From: VRUE01 sp963732225
Lineage (GTDB): Bacteria; Actinomycetota; Thermoleophilia; Solirubrobacterales; 70-9
Assembly: GCA_963732225.1 (NCBI GenBank)
Contig: CAVSYR010000001.1
Location: forward strand, 1 to 64,000
Reading direction: 5' to 3'
Length of the DNA stretch: 64,000 nt
Within the stretch, counting starts at the first letter, position 1. The number at the start of each line of letters is the position of its first letter. The translations under genes were made by a program, and so were the position numbers. Below the pieces are notes generated by a model. It saw only the letters and a list, made by a program, of their open reading frames with translations. It searched no databases and had not been told where the DNA came from. Shown here piece by piece: positions 9,001-16,968 of this stretch.

Positions 9001-9483
9001 GTCGCCGAGGACATCGCCGCCGTCCTTGTTCACTGGGGAAGCCTGCTCATAGACCCTGCCGTCGGGCAGACCGGAAAAGATCGGAGTGCGGGTGGCAAAA
9101 GTGCGATCGCTGCTGCTGACTTCTTCCACGCCGTGTTTGGCAACCACCCGGTAGTGGTAGAGGGTACCGCCTTCGAGTCCTTCCACCGGGACGCTTTTGG
9201 CCACGGGAGAGGAACCGTTTCCGATCGAGCCGCTGGAGACCGTGGAGCAAGCAACAGAGGGGCAGCCTTCGGCGCCGAATTCGAAGCGGAAGGTAGTCGA
9301 CGTGCCCTGGGGGTTGATTTCGAATTCGAGCGCGGCTGAGGTGCTGGTCACCTCAGAGGCCGCCACTTTGACGATCTGTGGCGGTTCCGCTGCTGCGTTC
9401 TGAGCAAACAACCCGAAGGCCGCGATCGCCGCCAAAGCGCCGAGCGTGATCCTGTCCCTGGCTCTCCCCCATGTCCCCCGCAT
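6037..9483 (-). CDS. large secreted beta-propeller protein with fibronectin-like N-terminus
   Basis: The start chosen is ATG 9483, with GGAGGT just upstream and a signal peptide directly after it (MRGTWGRARDRITLGALAA to QNAAAE). An upstream in-frame start at 9537 would put 18 extra residues before the signal. The 1148-residue product has a fibronectin III-like region (VTSTSAALEFEINPQGTSTTF), then WSPDYTEVFSSVS-type propeller strands. A block of YWTD-like repeats follows (SHVYWANPAAGTIGRANLDG, DHIYWTNTGR, EYIYWANAAR, SDIYWATQGE). The C-terminal 30 residues are almost all K, H and R. This looks like an extracellular scaffold or adhesin; no catalytic motif is seen. Confidence 0.85.
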   Translation of the reverse strand: MRGTWGRARDRITLGALAAIAAFGLFAQNAAAEPPQIVKVAASEVTSTSAALEFEINPQGTSTTFRFEFGAEGCPSVACSTVSSGSIGNGSSPVAKSVPVEGLEGGTLYHYRVVAKHGVEEVSSSDRTFATRTPIFSGLPDGRVYEQASPVNKDGGDVLGDVPGVKAAANGGGITFESSFGIPGGQGAQEFPTYFASRGPGGWSTQGLLPPPSAGERAQVIGWSPDYTEVFSSVSKLGTSKLSALVVESTASGESVQITPYVAKTEFAYAGESRDGSVVLFESPSKIIPRALEGFPNLYAWDRETGQITLAGVTNQETSPLKGTLAGPYAWTAGAGRRQLSLGGADRGFYLQDEHAIAPEGSIFFTEAGTGQLFKRLNPTEEQSDLSEGTKGKCTKSALACTIHVSASHRSVPDTAGSQPAAFQAASADGSEAFFTSPEKLTEDANTGPDQPPAQIELGAVGGTIEKPDFIPKQAVGVAVDGSHVYWANPAAGTIGRANLDGSGIDEDFIEPEPVTFQFEREVKPGVFEPAEETVPSEPRYVAVDADHIYWTNTGRSNEFGPVDEEGTIGRANIGGPTPTEIKPNFIRGTSNPQGIAVNAEYIYWANAARDPVKRSIGRALITGGEVEETFFTKTFGKIIYGLALSPSHIYFSANDEENDFGWIRRIPLEGGKEEFVFVGKAGVRGVAIAGSDIYWATQGEEEIGHIPIADFPELGGCEVTDGCEGEFIKLEGKPNGVAANAEHLFWATNGEAATNPGNDLYRYGPGEEQLEDLTPDPTDTNGAEVQGVLGASADGKYLYFAANGVLDEAEEAEPGDCKGTVGSASGSCSLYLWHEGTIELVGRLKSESGSPGPPDSLNWTATPRDQFGTSSYVPKTSFVSADGRALLFRSQEKLTPYDNDGVPEFYRFKVGQGISCVSCNPAGEAAKSGPRIESIAFPGLGPLASVAAVSARILSASGDQAFFETSEALVPADTNGQGGCLPSGTSNQNYPACDDVYEWEAAGAGGCQEGGPAYSPINSGCIYLISSGKSEFPSLFADASADGKDVFFFTRDQLVGQDKDQLQDVYDARVQGGLAAQSPVAAVPCEGAEACHGPAQTPPVESTPATSTFLGPGNQAQKHKKQKAKKKSKKHKKHHSKKAKAKPRRSR

Positions 9484-9541
9484 GCCCACCTCCGTTGTTA
9501 CTCCCACTGCGTCCGTGCCTTTCTCCCCGGTGCCCACCGGA

Positions 9542-9571
9542 ACCCAGGCCGCCCACTGAGGCGGCCTGGGT
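9542..9571. terminator. 12-bp perfect hairpin between two secreted-protein genes
   Basis: ACCCAGGCCGCC at 9542-9553 and its exact complement at 9560-9571 enclose a 6-base loop (CACTGA). It lies downstream of the minus-strand gene at 9628-10371 and upstream of the giant gene starting at 9483, so it most likely ends transcription of the former. No T-run follows on the minus strand. Confidence 0.6.
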
Positions 9572-9627
9572 CGGTGTGTTATCGCCTTAGCATTGCGGCG
9601 ACCAATATTGACAAATACTCACAACGT

Positions 9628-10371
9628 CTACGCTGGATCACCAGCCCATTTCAGTCCTTCGTGGATGCCCGTGAGGAAGATAGTCGCGCTGCCGTCAAGC
9701 GTCGCTTTGTGTTCCGCTGTTTTACTGATCGTCCACAGTTCCGTTAACGGGCCTTCTTCCACTAAGTGGATTGCCTGGTGAATTAAGAAGTGACCTTCAC
9801 AATCTTTGAGAAGAAGGTGCGGACCGATGACGTTAACTTTCGTTCCGATCGAGCATTCTGCGCCGAGTTCGATCGTGGCAAAGATTTCACTGACTTTGCC
9901 TTCGACTTCATCTGGCGAAATTAAGACGAGCTCGTCTTTGGCTCCACCTTCTAACGTATGTAACACGATTAAGCCGTGACCTTTCTTGGTTAAGATCACG
10001 CCGACTCCGCCTTCTTTGTCTTTCGGTTCGCAAGGCGGAGAGACCACACCGTTGAGCTTTGTCGTGCAGCCAGTAAATTTAACGTCTCCGGAACTCGTCG
10101 TGCCGTTGGCTTGAAGAGTAATTCCAACGAGTTTTGCTCCGGTACATAAGAACTCGACACTGACGCCGGCAATTTTCGTTAACAGGCTCCCCATATTGCT
10201 CTCCAGGGCTCCGTCAACTGCAGCATGTAATACCGCGCCGGTTCTCAAGGTTCCGTTCGCTTCTAAGATTAAGAAGTTGGAACCAACTTCTGCCTGTGCG
10301 CTTGCGGCGAAGGCCATAACGCCAAAAACCATCGCGCAGAGCCCAATCAGGCCGAGCTTTGACTTTCTCAT
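9628..10371 (-). CDS. secreted protein of unknown function, AT-richer than its neighbours
   Basis: A 247-residue protein with a clear signal peptide (MRKSKLGLIGLCAMVFGVM to SAQAEVG) and a GAGAGGGA ribosome binding site. The mature part is beta-rich, with regular cysteines (VEFLCTGAKL, FTGCTTKL, PPCEPKD, GAECSIG, LKDCEGH) that could form disulfides. Base composition is clearly lower in GC than the giants beside it, with many A/T-ending codons (AAG, ATT, GTT, ACT). I do not recognise a domain. The composition suggests late acquisition or selection on expression; neither can be decided here. Confidence 0.75.
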   Translation of the reverse strand: MRKSKLGLIGLCAMVFGVMAFAASAQAEVGSNFLILEANGTLRTGAVLHAAVDGALESNMGSLLTKIAGVSVEFLCTGAKLVGITLQANGTTSSGDVKFTGCTTKLNGVVSPPCEPKDKEGGVGVILTKKGHGLIVLHTLEGGAKDELVLISPDEVEGKVSEIFATIELGAECSIGTKVNVIGPHLLLKDCEGHFLIHQAIHLVEEGPLTELWTISKTAEHKATLDGSATIFLTGIHEGLKWAGDPA

Positions 10372-10604
10372 TTCTGTTCCCTCTCACATTGGTTACGGTT
10401 TCAATGATGAATCAGGCAGGCCTAACTTCCTCTGCCCGAGAGAACGGTCTCATCCAGTCGGCCTGAGTCAAGACAGATGTCGAAGAAGTTTTCCATCCTT
10501 GTTTCAGAACTCGAAAGATTCGCTGAACAGCGCCAAGCAGAACGCCGTACCCTGCCTTGGATGTTGGAAAACAGAACTGTTCCACAATCAGAATCATAGC
10601 GTTT

Positions 10605-11141
10605 TCAAACCCCTTCGGGAGCGGATCCGCACTCTAGATCCTGAGCGGAGCCGTAGCCGCGGCTGGGCTGGCGCTTGCCGATTACTCGTTTGCCCGCCGC
10701 GCCGAAGCGGCCCAGCTCCTTGATGTCGATGTGGATCAGCTCTCCGGGCCGTGAGCGCTCGTAGCGGTTGGGTGGCTCGGGCGGCTCCAGGCGGCTGCGC
10801 TTGCCCAAGCCGATCCGCTTCAGCCACCCAGAGACCGTCGAGAGGGCCAAGCCGAGGATCTCGGCGATCTCAGCTGCGGTCATCCGCAGCCGGCGCAGTG
10901 CGCCGATCGCCTCGACCGTCGAGGCTGGCGTGCGGTGCGGAATCCGCTTTGGCGCTGAGGAGCGATCCACTAGCCCGGCGTCTCCTTCGGCTCTCCAACG
11001 GCCCAGCCACTTGCGAGCGCTCCGCTCGCTGATGCCGGCGGCCTCGGCCGCCACCATCAGCGACCAGTCCTCCTCTTCGATGCGCTTGACCAACAGCTTG
11101 CGGCTGTTCGGGCAGGTGCGGGCGTTAGCGTGGATCCTCAT
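10605..11141 (-). pseudogene. IS481-family transposase fragment (copy 2)
   Basis: The N-terminal part is nearly identical to copies 1 and 3 from MRIHANA through the first catalytic Asp (LIHIDIKELGRFGAAG). Homology stops after KRQPSRGYG at about 10649, and the frame then runs into unrelated DNA to a stop at 10605. The second Asp and the Glu of the DDE triad are missing, so the product cannot be an active transposase. One coding change (K to E in IDIKEL) distinguishes it from the full copies. Confidence 0.85.
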
Positions 11142-11224
11142 CCGGTGTCCTCCTTGTTGGGTGGTGGCTTCGACACCCCCAGCCTTCAAGGAGGCCCGGA
11201 TGAACAACGTTGTTAGGAACTACA
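10649..11224 (-). mobile_element. IS481-type insertion sequence, copy 2, truncated
   Basis: Only the transposase-start end of the element remains (576 of about 1029 bases), ending in GTTAGGAACTACA at 11224. TCTAGATCC occurs immediately outside the right end (11225-11233) and again at 10633-10641, ten bases beyond the broken left side. This suggests an original TCTAGA target duplication with an internal deletion of the element. The intact end lies 67 bases from the probable start of the ABC transporter gene that follows. Confidence 0.8.
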
Positions 11225-11291
11225 TCTAGATCCGTGCGGCAACGTGTCGGCTTCACGTATCGTCTGCGCCCTGCCGGGTAAGTTGCCCCCC

Positions 11292-12208
<917 letters not shown>

Positions 12209-12212
<4 letters not shown>

Positions 12213-13003
12213 GCGAGCGCCGCATCGTCCTCGCCCAGGCCCGCGCGGCGATCTTGGTCGCCCTGCGCACGCCGCGGGCGCTCGTCTTCACCTTCCTCTT
12301 CCCGCTGATCTTCCTCATCCTCTTCAACTCGATCTTCATCAAGGGCGGCGACCAGAGCGTCACCCTGCCGACCGGGCTGAAGCTGAGCGCCCAGGCCTAC
12401 TTCATGGCCGGGATCACCGCCTACTCGATCTCGCTCTCCACCTTCACCACGCTCGCCGTCTCGATCACCACCCAGCGCGAGCGCGGTCAGCTGAAGCGCC
12501 TGCGCGGCACGCCGATGCCGGCCTGGACCTTCATCCTCGCCCAGGTCCTTCGCGCCACCGCGCAGGCACTGGCGATGACCGTGCTGCTGGTCGCGATCGG
12601 CGTGCTCGCCTACGGAGTCGACTTCCCCGGCTCGAGCTTCATCGGCTTCCTCGTCTACGTCGCCCTTGGCACGGCGACGCTCTGCACGCTCGGCATCGCC
12701 CTCACCCCCTTCACCCCCACCGTCGACGCCGCCTCGACGATCGCCCCCTTCAGCGTCGTCATCCTCGCCTTCGTCTCCGGCGTCTGGATCCCGATCGATC
12801 AGCTCCCCCACTGGCTCGAACAGGTCGGCCGCATCTTCCCCCTCTTTCACCTCGCCGTCGGCCTGCAGAGCACCCTCTCCCCCGAAGCCAGCGGCCTCGG
12901 CCTCGAAGGCGGCAACGTCGCCGTGCTCGCCGCCTGGGCCCTGGCCGGCATCTGGGTCGCCACCCGCCGCTTTCGCTGGGAGCCGCAGGCGGGGACGAGC
13001 TGA
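12209..13003 (+). CDS. ABC-2 type transporter permease
   Basis: A 264-residue membrane protein with six predicted helices in the ABC-2 pattern. The first helix comes after RAAILVALRTPRALVF. The conserved middle QRERGQLKRLRGTPMPAW precedes the last four helices, and FVSGVWIPIDQLPHWLEQV is typical of the DrrB/NodJ-like class. It starts at GTG 12209 inside the stop of the ATPase gene (GTGA overlap). It forms the membrane half of the exporter, probably as a dimer with two ATPases. Drug or lipid export is the usual guess, but nothing here defines a substrate. Confidence 0.9.
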
Positions 13004-13084
13004 ATCGCGCGGAAGTGTCAATTCACTGTGCTAATTGTGTGATGCCGACAAACAGGTGAAATCTCGCCGCTAGCATCGCCGGCA

Positions 13085-13173
13085 GGAGGGTGAGGGGGAT
13101 GGGTATCCCCAGACGATCGACACTCGTTCTGTCCGGTTAACCGCCGGATCCGGTTCGAGTCCGGCGCCCTCCG
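13085..13173 (+). tRNA. non-canonical tRNA-like gene (8/4 fold, tRNA-Sec/allo-tRNA-like)
   Basis: It folds as a class II cloverleaf of 89 nt. The acceptor stem is 8 bp (GGAGGGTG 13085-13092 with CGCCCTCC 13165-13172). The D stem is 6 bp with a 4-nt GGGT loop (13095-13110). The anticodon arm is 13112-13128 with loop TCGACAC. The variable arm is TCCGG/CCGGA (13132-13148). The T stem is only 4 bp around the consensus loop TTCGAGT (13150-13164). The discriminator is G (13173); CCA is not encoded. Long variable arm, G73, 6-bp D stem and 8/4 stems are tRNA-Sec/allo-tRNA traits. The anticodon would read GAC, but base 33 is C, so decoding is doubtful. Confidence 0.55.
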
Positions 13174-13250
13174 CAGAGCATCCAAAGGAGTAGGTCGAGT
13201 CGGGTGGTACCCTCCGATGAGAGCGGGTGTCGATCGCCTGGAGATACCTG
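13100..13250. repeat. 31-nt imperfect inverted repeat overlapping the tRNA-like anticodon arm
   Basis: 13100-13130 and the complement of 13220-13250 agree at 25 of 31 positions. All six differences are transitions; four leave G-U pairs and two leave A-C mismatches. The core CGATCGACAC (13114-13123) is perfectly complementary to 13227-13236. The right arm could therefore pair with the whole anticodon arm of the upstream tRNA-like gene. Confidence 0.75.
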
Positions 13251-13296
13251 CGGGATGGTTCCCCGCACACCCTGACTCGACCCGCTCCGGCGGGTC
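13193..13296 (+). ncRNA. structured RNA element with mutually exclusive stem and terminator
   Basis: GGTCGAGTC (13193-13201) pairs perfectly with GACTCGACC (13274-13282), closing a domain that contains the hairpin GCGGG/CCCGC (13250-13266). The 3' strand of the closing stem overlaps the 5' strand of a second hairpin, GACCCGC/GCGGGTC (13279-13296), which is followed by TTGTCGTTTCT and looks like an intrinsic terminator. The two cannot form together, an arrangement typical of attenuators and riboswitches. It contains GGGTGGTACC, which resembles the T-box core, but the rest of a T-box leader is not seen. The next gene downstream is the DUF1800 gene. Confidence 0.4.
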
Positions 13297-13441
13297 TTGT
13301 CGTTTCTGGGCCAGGCAGGAACGGCCTGAACCGAGGAGAACGAGTAGCGGGTAGGCATTACGTCCAGACCCGTCAACTTCTTTCAAGCCTTAACGGAGAG
13401 CGCCGACGAGTTGGTGAGGCCGCAGGCGGCCCACTTCCGGC

Positions 13442-15025
13442 ATGGCAATCCCGACGGCGACACCACGCGCTTCGACGCCGAAGCGGCACCGCCGCCATCG
13501 GCACAAGCACACCTGGAAGGACAAGCACTACCGCTGGGTTCCCGACGGTGAGTGCGGCTGGCGGGCGCAGAGCTACGTCGTCCGCCACAAGCACAAGCCC
13601 AGGCGCACCCACCACCGTGGTCCGGGCCCCAGGCCAGCCGATCGCTGCGCCCCGGCGATCGCGATTAACCGTGACCCCCGTCCCGCCGGTGCCTACCAGG
13701 GACCGTTCGGACCAGCACAAGCGAAGCGACTGCTGGAACGCGCCGGCTTCGGGCCGCTGCCCGGTCAGGCCGAGCAACTCGCCAGCCTGGGCCTCGTCGG
13801 CGCCGTCCAGTCGCTGACCCGGCCCAGCGGCGGCGCAACGCTGCACGGCCCCGCGCCGGTCGACGACGACAACAACCCGATCGCCCCCGCCGACTCCTAC
13901 GGCCACGACCATCTCTGGTTCCTCGACCGCATGGTGCGCTCAGACCAGCCACTGGTCGAGCGCATGGCGCTTGTCTTCCACGACTGGTTCGCCACCTCCA
14001 ACGCCAACGTCTCCCGCCAGCAGCAGATGATCGACCAGTCGAACCTCTTCCGCTCCGCTTGCTTCGGCTCCTTCCTCGACCTTTTCAAGGCGGTCACCGT
14101 CGACCCGGCGATGCTGCAGTGGCTGAACGGCGCCGAAAACACCAAGCAGGCGCCGAACGAGAACTACGGTCGCGAGATGATGGAGCTGTTCTCGCTCGGC
14201 GCCGACCGCGGCGCCTACAGCGAGGACGACATTCGCGAACAGGCGCGGGCGCTGACCGGCTGGGATTACGAATGGTCGAATGAGCTCGGCGCCCACAACT
14301 TCCACTTCAACTCCAAACGCCACGACACCGGCACCAAGACCGTCTTTGGCCAGAGCGGCAACTGGAGCTGGGAAGACGCCTGCCGGCTCTGCGTCGAGAA
14401 TCCCCTCCACCCCTCCTTCTTCGTCGAAAAGCTCTGGAGCTACTTCGTCCCGCAACCGCCCTCGACGGGCGTCAGGGACGCCCTGATCGGGACCTACCAA
14501 GGCTCCGGCTGGGCGATCCGGCCGGTGCTGGAGGCAATCCTGATCAGCCCCGATCTATACGAAGGGCCGCCGATGGTGAAGCCCCCCGTTGTGCAGTTGG
14601 CGAGCATGCTGCGCGCGACCGGCCGCTACATCGACACCTACTCCTGGGTCTGGCTCTGCGAGGAGGCCGGCCAGCAGCTTTTCTGGCCGCCCAACGTCTC
14701 CGGCTGGGACGACACCCGCTGGCTCGACACCTCGCGCATGCGGGCGCGCTGGAACATGGTCGACTACGTGCTCGACAACATCTCGGTCGACGCCTGGAAC
14801 GGCGAGTACAGCGCCACCGAGAGCGCCGAGGAAGCGCTGGCGCGGGCGGTCGCCTCCTGGGGCTCACCGGCACTGCGCGACGAACACCGCGCCGAGCTGC
14901 TCGACTTCGCCCAACGCAGCGAGAAACTGGCGATCGCCAAATGGCAGCAGGGCCCCTACCGAGCGATGCGCCAGAACGCCCTGCTGCAGCTGATCGGCGT
15001 CAGCCCCGACCTGATCATGCAATGA
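13442..15025 (+). CDS. DUF1800 family protein
   Basis: A 527-residue protein with the DUF1800 pattern: KRLLERAGFGPLPGQ near residue 90, LVERMALVFHDWFATSN, ENYGREMMELFSLG, IREQARALTGWDYEW, and the C-terminal FWPPNVSGWDDTRWLDTS. The first 60 residues are rich in His, Arg and Lys (KRHRRHRHKHTWKDKHY), unusual for the family, and no signal peptide is visible. DUF1800 genes are commonly paired with DUF1501 genes, as here (12 bases apart), and the pair is thought to act in the envelope. The biochemical role is unknown. The start is the first ATG; its ribosome binding site is weak. Confidence 0.9.
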   Translation: MAIPTATPRASTPKRHRRHRHKHTWKDKHYRWVPDGECGWRAQSYVVRHKHKPRRTHHRGPGPRPADRCAPAIAINRDPRPAGAYQGPFGPAQAKRLLERAGFGPLPGQAEQLASLGLVGAVQSLTRPSGGATLHGPAPVDDDNNPIAPADSYGHDHLWFLDRMVRSDQPLVERMALVFHDWFATSNANVSRQQQMIDQSNLFRSACFGSFLDLFKAVTVDPAMLQWLNGAENTKQAPNENYGREMMELFSLGADRGAYSEDDIREQARALTGWDYEWSNELGAHNFHFNSKRHDTGTKTVFGQSGNWSWEDACRLCVENPLHPSFFVEKLWSYFVPQPPSTGVRDALIGTYQGSGWAIRPVLEAILISPDLYEGPPMVKPPVVQLASMLRATGRYIDTYSWVWLCEEAGQQLFWPPNVSGWDDTRWLDTSRMRARWNMVDYVLDNISVDAWNGEYSATESAEEALARAVASWGSPALRDEHRAELLDFAQRSEKLAIAKWQQGPYRAMRQNALLQLIGVSPDLIMQ

Positions 15026-15037
15026 GGGGGAGCTGAG

Positions 15038-16387
15038 ATGGACAAATGCTGCAACGACTACACGCGCTCGCAGCTACTGCGCAGCGCCGCCGCCGAAGCC
15101 GGGCGGGGCCTGCCGGCAATCGAGGCAGGGATGCCCGAGCCCGCCGGCACCGGGCTCTCGCGGCGCCGCTTCCTCTCCTGGAGCGCCGGCCTGGCGCTGG
15201 CCGTCTACGGCGCCTCGAAGATCCCGCTGGCCGCCTTCGAGGAGGGGATCGCCCAGGCCGCGACCGGCGACAAGATCCTCGTCTCGGTCTTCTTCGACGG
15301 CGGCATCGACGCGCTCAGCGTGCTCGCCCCGACCGGCGACCCGCGCTACGCGCAGCTGCGGCCGAACCTGGCGCTCGCCCCCGACGCCGGCAGCGAATTC
15401 AGTGAGGACCCGACCCTGCGCTGGCATCCCTCCGCCGCCGCGCTGGCGACCCTGCACGCCGAGGGCAAGGTCAGCTCCTTCCCGGCGATCGGCTACGACC
15501 ACCCGGACCAGTCGCACTTCACCTCGCGCCACTACTACGAGATCGGCGAGCTCGACGTCGGCTTTCACACCGGCTGGCTGGGTCGCTACATCGACCAGGT
15601 CGGCGACGAAGACAACCCGCTGCAGGGGCTCTCGATGGACGGCTCGCTCTCGCCGATGATCGCCACCGCCAACCTGCCGGTGGCGGCGATCGACAGCGTC
15701 GACGGCTACGACCTCTGGTCGCCGGTCAGCGACCCGGTAGAGAGCGAGATGTACAAGAGCTTCGCCCGCTTCGGCTCGCTGCCCTCCGACTCGCCCGCAC
15801 TGTCACAGGTGCGCCGCGCCACCGCCCAGACCGACAAGCTGCGCACCGACCTCGGCGGGATCGGCGGCTTCACAAGCCCGGTCTCCTACCCCGAAACGAA
15901 CTTCTCCCACAAGCTCGCCGGCCTGGCGGCCTTCATCAACGCCGGCCTGCCGATGCGGGTGGTGACGATCCGCGCCTCGGGTGGCTACGACACCCACGCC
16001 GACGAGGCCGAAGACCTCTCGCGCGGGCTGAAAGAGACCTGCGAGGGCATCCTCGCCTTCCAGCGCGACCTCGAGGCGCGCGGCCTCGCCGACCGGGTGC
16101 TGATCAAGCTCTGGAGCGAGTTCGGTCGCCGCCCCGAGGAGAACGCCTCGCTCGGCACCGACCACGGCGCCGCCGGCTGCGCCTTCGTCGTCGGCTCCAA
16201 AGCCAAGGGCGAGATGGTCGGCGAGTTCCCCGGCCTGGCCCAGCTCGACCAGAACGACAACGTCCGCGTGACCAGCGATTTCCGCGCGATGTACTGCTCA
16301 CTGCTGGAGGAATGGCTGGGACACGACGCGGCCTCGGTGATCCCCGGCGCCTCCTCCTTCGAACGGCCGGTCCTGGTGAAGGCGTGA
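15038..16387 (+). CDS. DUF1501 family protein, Tat-exported
   Basis: A 449-residue protein. A twin-arginine signal is visible near residue 42 (SRRRFLSWSAGLALAVYG), followed by an AQAAT-like cleavage region. The mature part begins KILVSVFFDGGIDALSVL and carries the family features HFTSRHYYEIGEL, GGYDTHADEAEDLSRGL, LIKLWSEFGRRPEENAS and GTDHGAAGCAFVVG, a fold related to sulfatase/alkaline phosphatase-type proteins. GAGGGGGAGCTGAG precedes the ATG. It lies directly after the DUF1800 gene and overlaps the next gene by 4 bases. Export of a folded, possibly metal-containing protein is implied by the Tat signal. Confidence 0.9.
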   Translation: MDKCCNDYTRSQLLRSAAAEAGRGLPAIEAGMPEPAGTGLSRRRFLSWSAGLALAVYGASKIPLAAFEEGIAQAATGDKILVSVFFDGGIDALSVLAPTGDPRYAQLRPNLALAPDAGSEFSEDPTLRWHPSAAALATLHAEGKVSSFPAIGYDHPDQSHFTSRHYYEIGELDVGFHTGWLGRYIDQVGDEDNPLQGLSMDGSLSPMIATANLPVAAIDSVDGYDLWSPVSDPVESEMYKSFARFGSLPSDSPALSQVRRATAQTDKLRTDLGGIGGFTSPVSYPETNFSHKLAGLAAFINAGLPMRVVTIRASGGYDTHADEAEDLSRGLKETCEGILAFQRDLEARGLADRVLIKLWSEFGRRPEENASLGTDHGAAGCAFVVGSKAKGEMVGEFPGLAQLDQNDNVRVTSDFRAMYCSLLEEWLGHDAASVIPGASSFERPVLVKA

Positions 16388-16968
16388 GCGGATCGGCGCC
16401 GCGCCCCGTCCTGCTCCTGCTTGCCGGCGCCACGGTCGCGGTCCTGACGCTCTGCCCGACGGCCGCCCTCGCGGCGCCCGCCCCCGCGCCGGGGTGCACC
16501 TGGCAGCGCCACTCCAAGACCGTGATCAAGCACCTGCGGCGCCACGGCCAGCAGCGCCGGATCAAGCGAGTCAAGCACTGGTGGACCTGCGAAGCACAGC
16601 CAAGCCTGCTCCAGCCCCAGCCCACGCTGCCGATCACACCAACTAACCCAACGCCTCCCGAAGAACCGGCGCCCGAAGTCGGCCACCTCGGCGTCAAAGC
16701 GGTCGAGTACAGCTACGCCCTCTCCCGTCCCGAAGTCAACGCCGGCGAAGTGATTGTCGAGCTCAACAACCAGGGCGAAGACCCGCACAACCTCGTGCTC
16801 GAACACGAGGGGACGGAAGACCCGGCGCTGGAAATCCCCTCAACGCCCTCCGTCTCGCAAGCAAGCGCGCACTTCAACCTCGGTCCCGGCACCTATCGCC
16901 TCTACTGCAGCCTCTACAAACACGAGTCCAAAGGCATGGTGGCGACGCTGGTCGTCAGCGGCAGCTAG
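16384..16968 (+). CDS. secreted cupredoxin-domain protein
   Basis: The start chosen is GTG 16384, overlapping the DUF1501 stop (GTGA). A signal peptide follows at once (VSGSAPRPVLLLLAGATVA to ALAAP). The 194-residue product has a basic, proline-rich linker and then a C-terminal cupredoxin-like domain. Its probable copper ligands are His in DPHNLVLEHE and the CSLYKHESKGM loop (Cys, His, Met). It shares the DUF1800/DUF1501 transcription unit, suggesting a role in the same envelope system. An upstream ATG at 16312 in the same frame lies inside DUF1501 and would bury the signal peptide. Confidence 0.8.
   Translation: MSGSAPRPVLLLLAGATVAVLTLCPTAALAAPAPAPGCTWQRHSKTVIKHLRRHGQQRRIKRVKHWWTCEAQPSLLQPQPTLPITPTNPTPPEEPAPEVGHLGVKAVEYSYALSRPEVNAGEVIVELNNQGEDPHNLVLEHEGTEDPALEIPSTPSVSQASAHFNLGPGTYRLYCSLYKHESKGMVATLVVSGS

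Noticed and set aside
13200..13212. T-box riboswitch core (GGGTGGTACC)
   Set aside because: Only the short core matches; no specifier stem or downstream aminoacyl-tRNA synthetase or amino-acid gene is present, so I kept it as an unnamed structured RNA.
13245..13290. Fluoride riboswitch-like GGGATGG hairpin
   Set aside because: The loop lacks the required long-range complement and second stem of the crcB motif, and no fluoride transporter gene follows.
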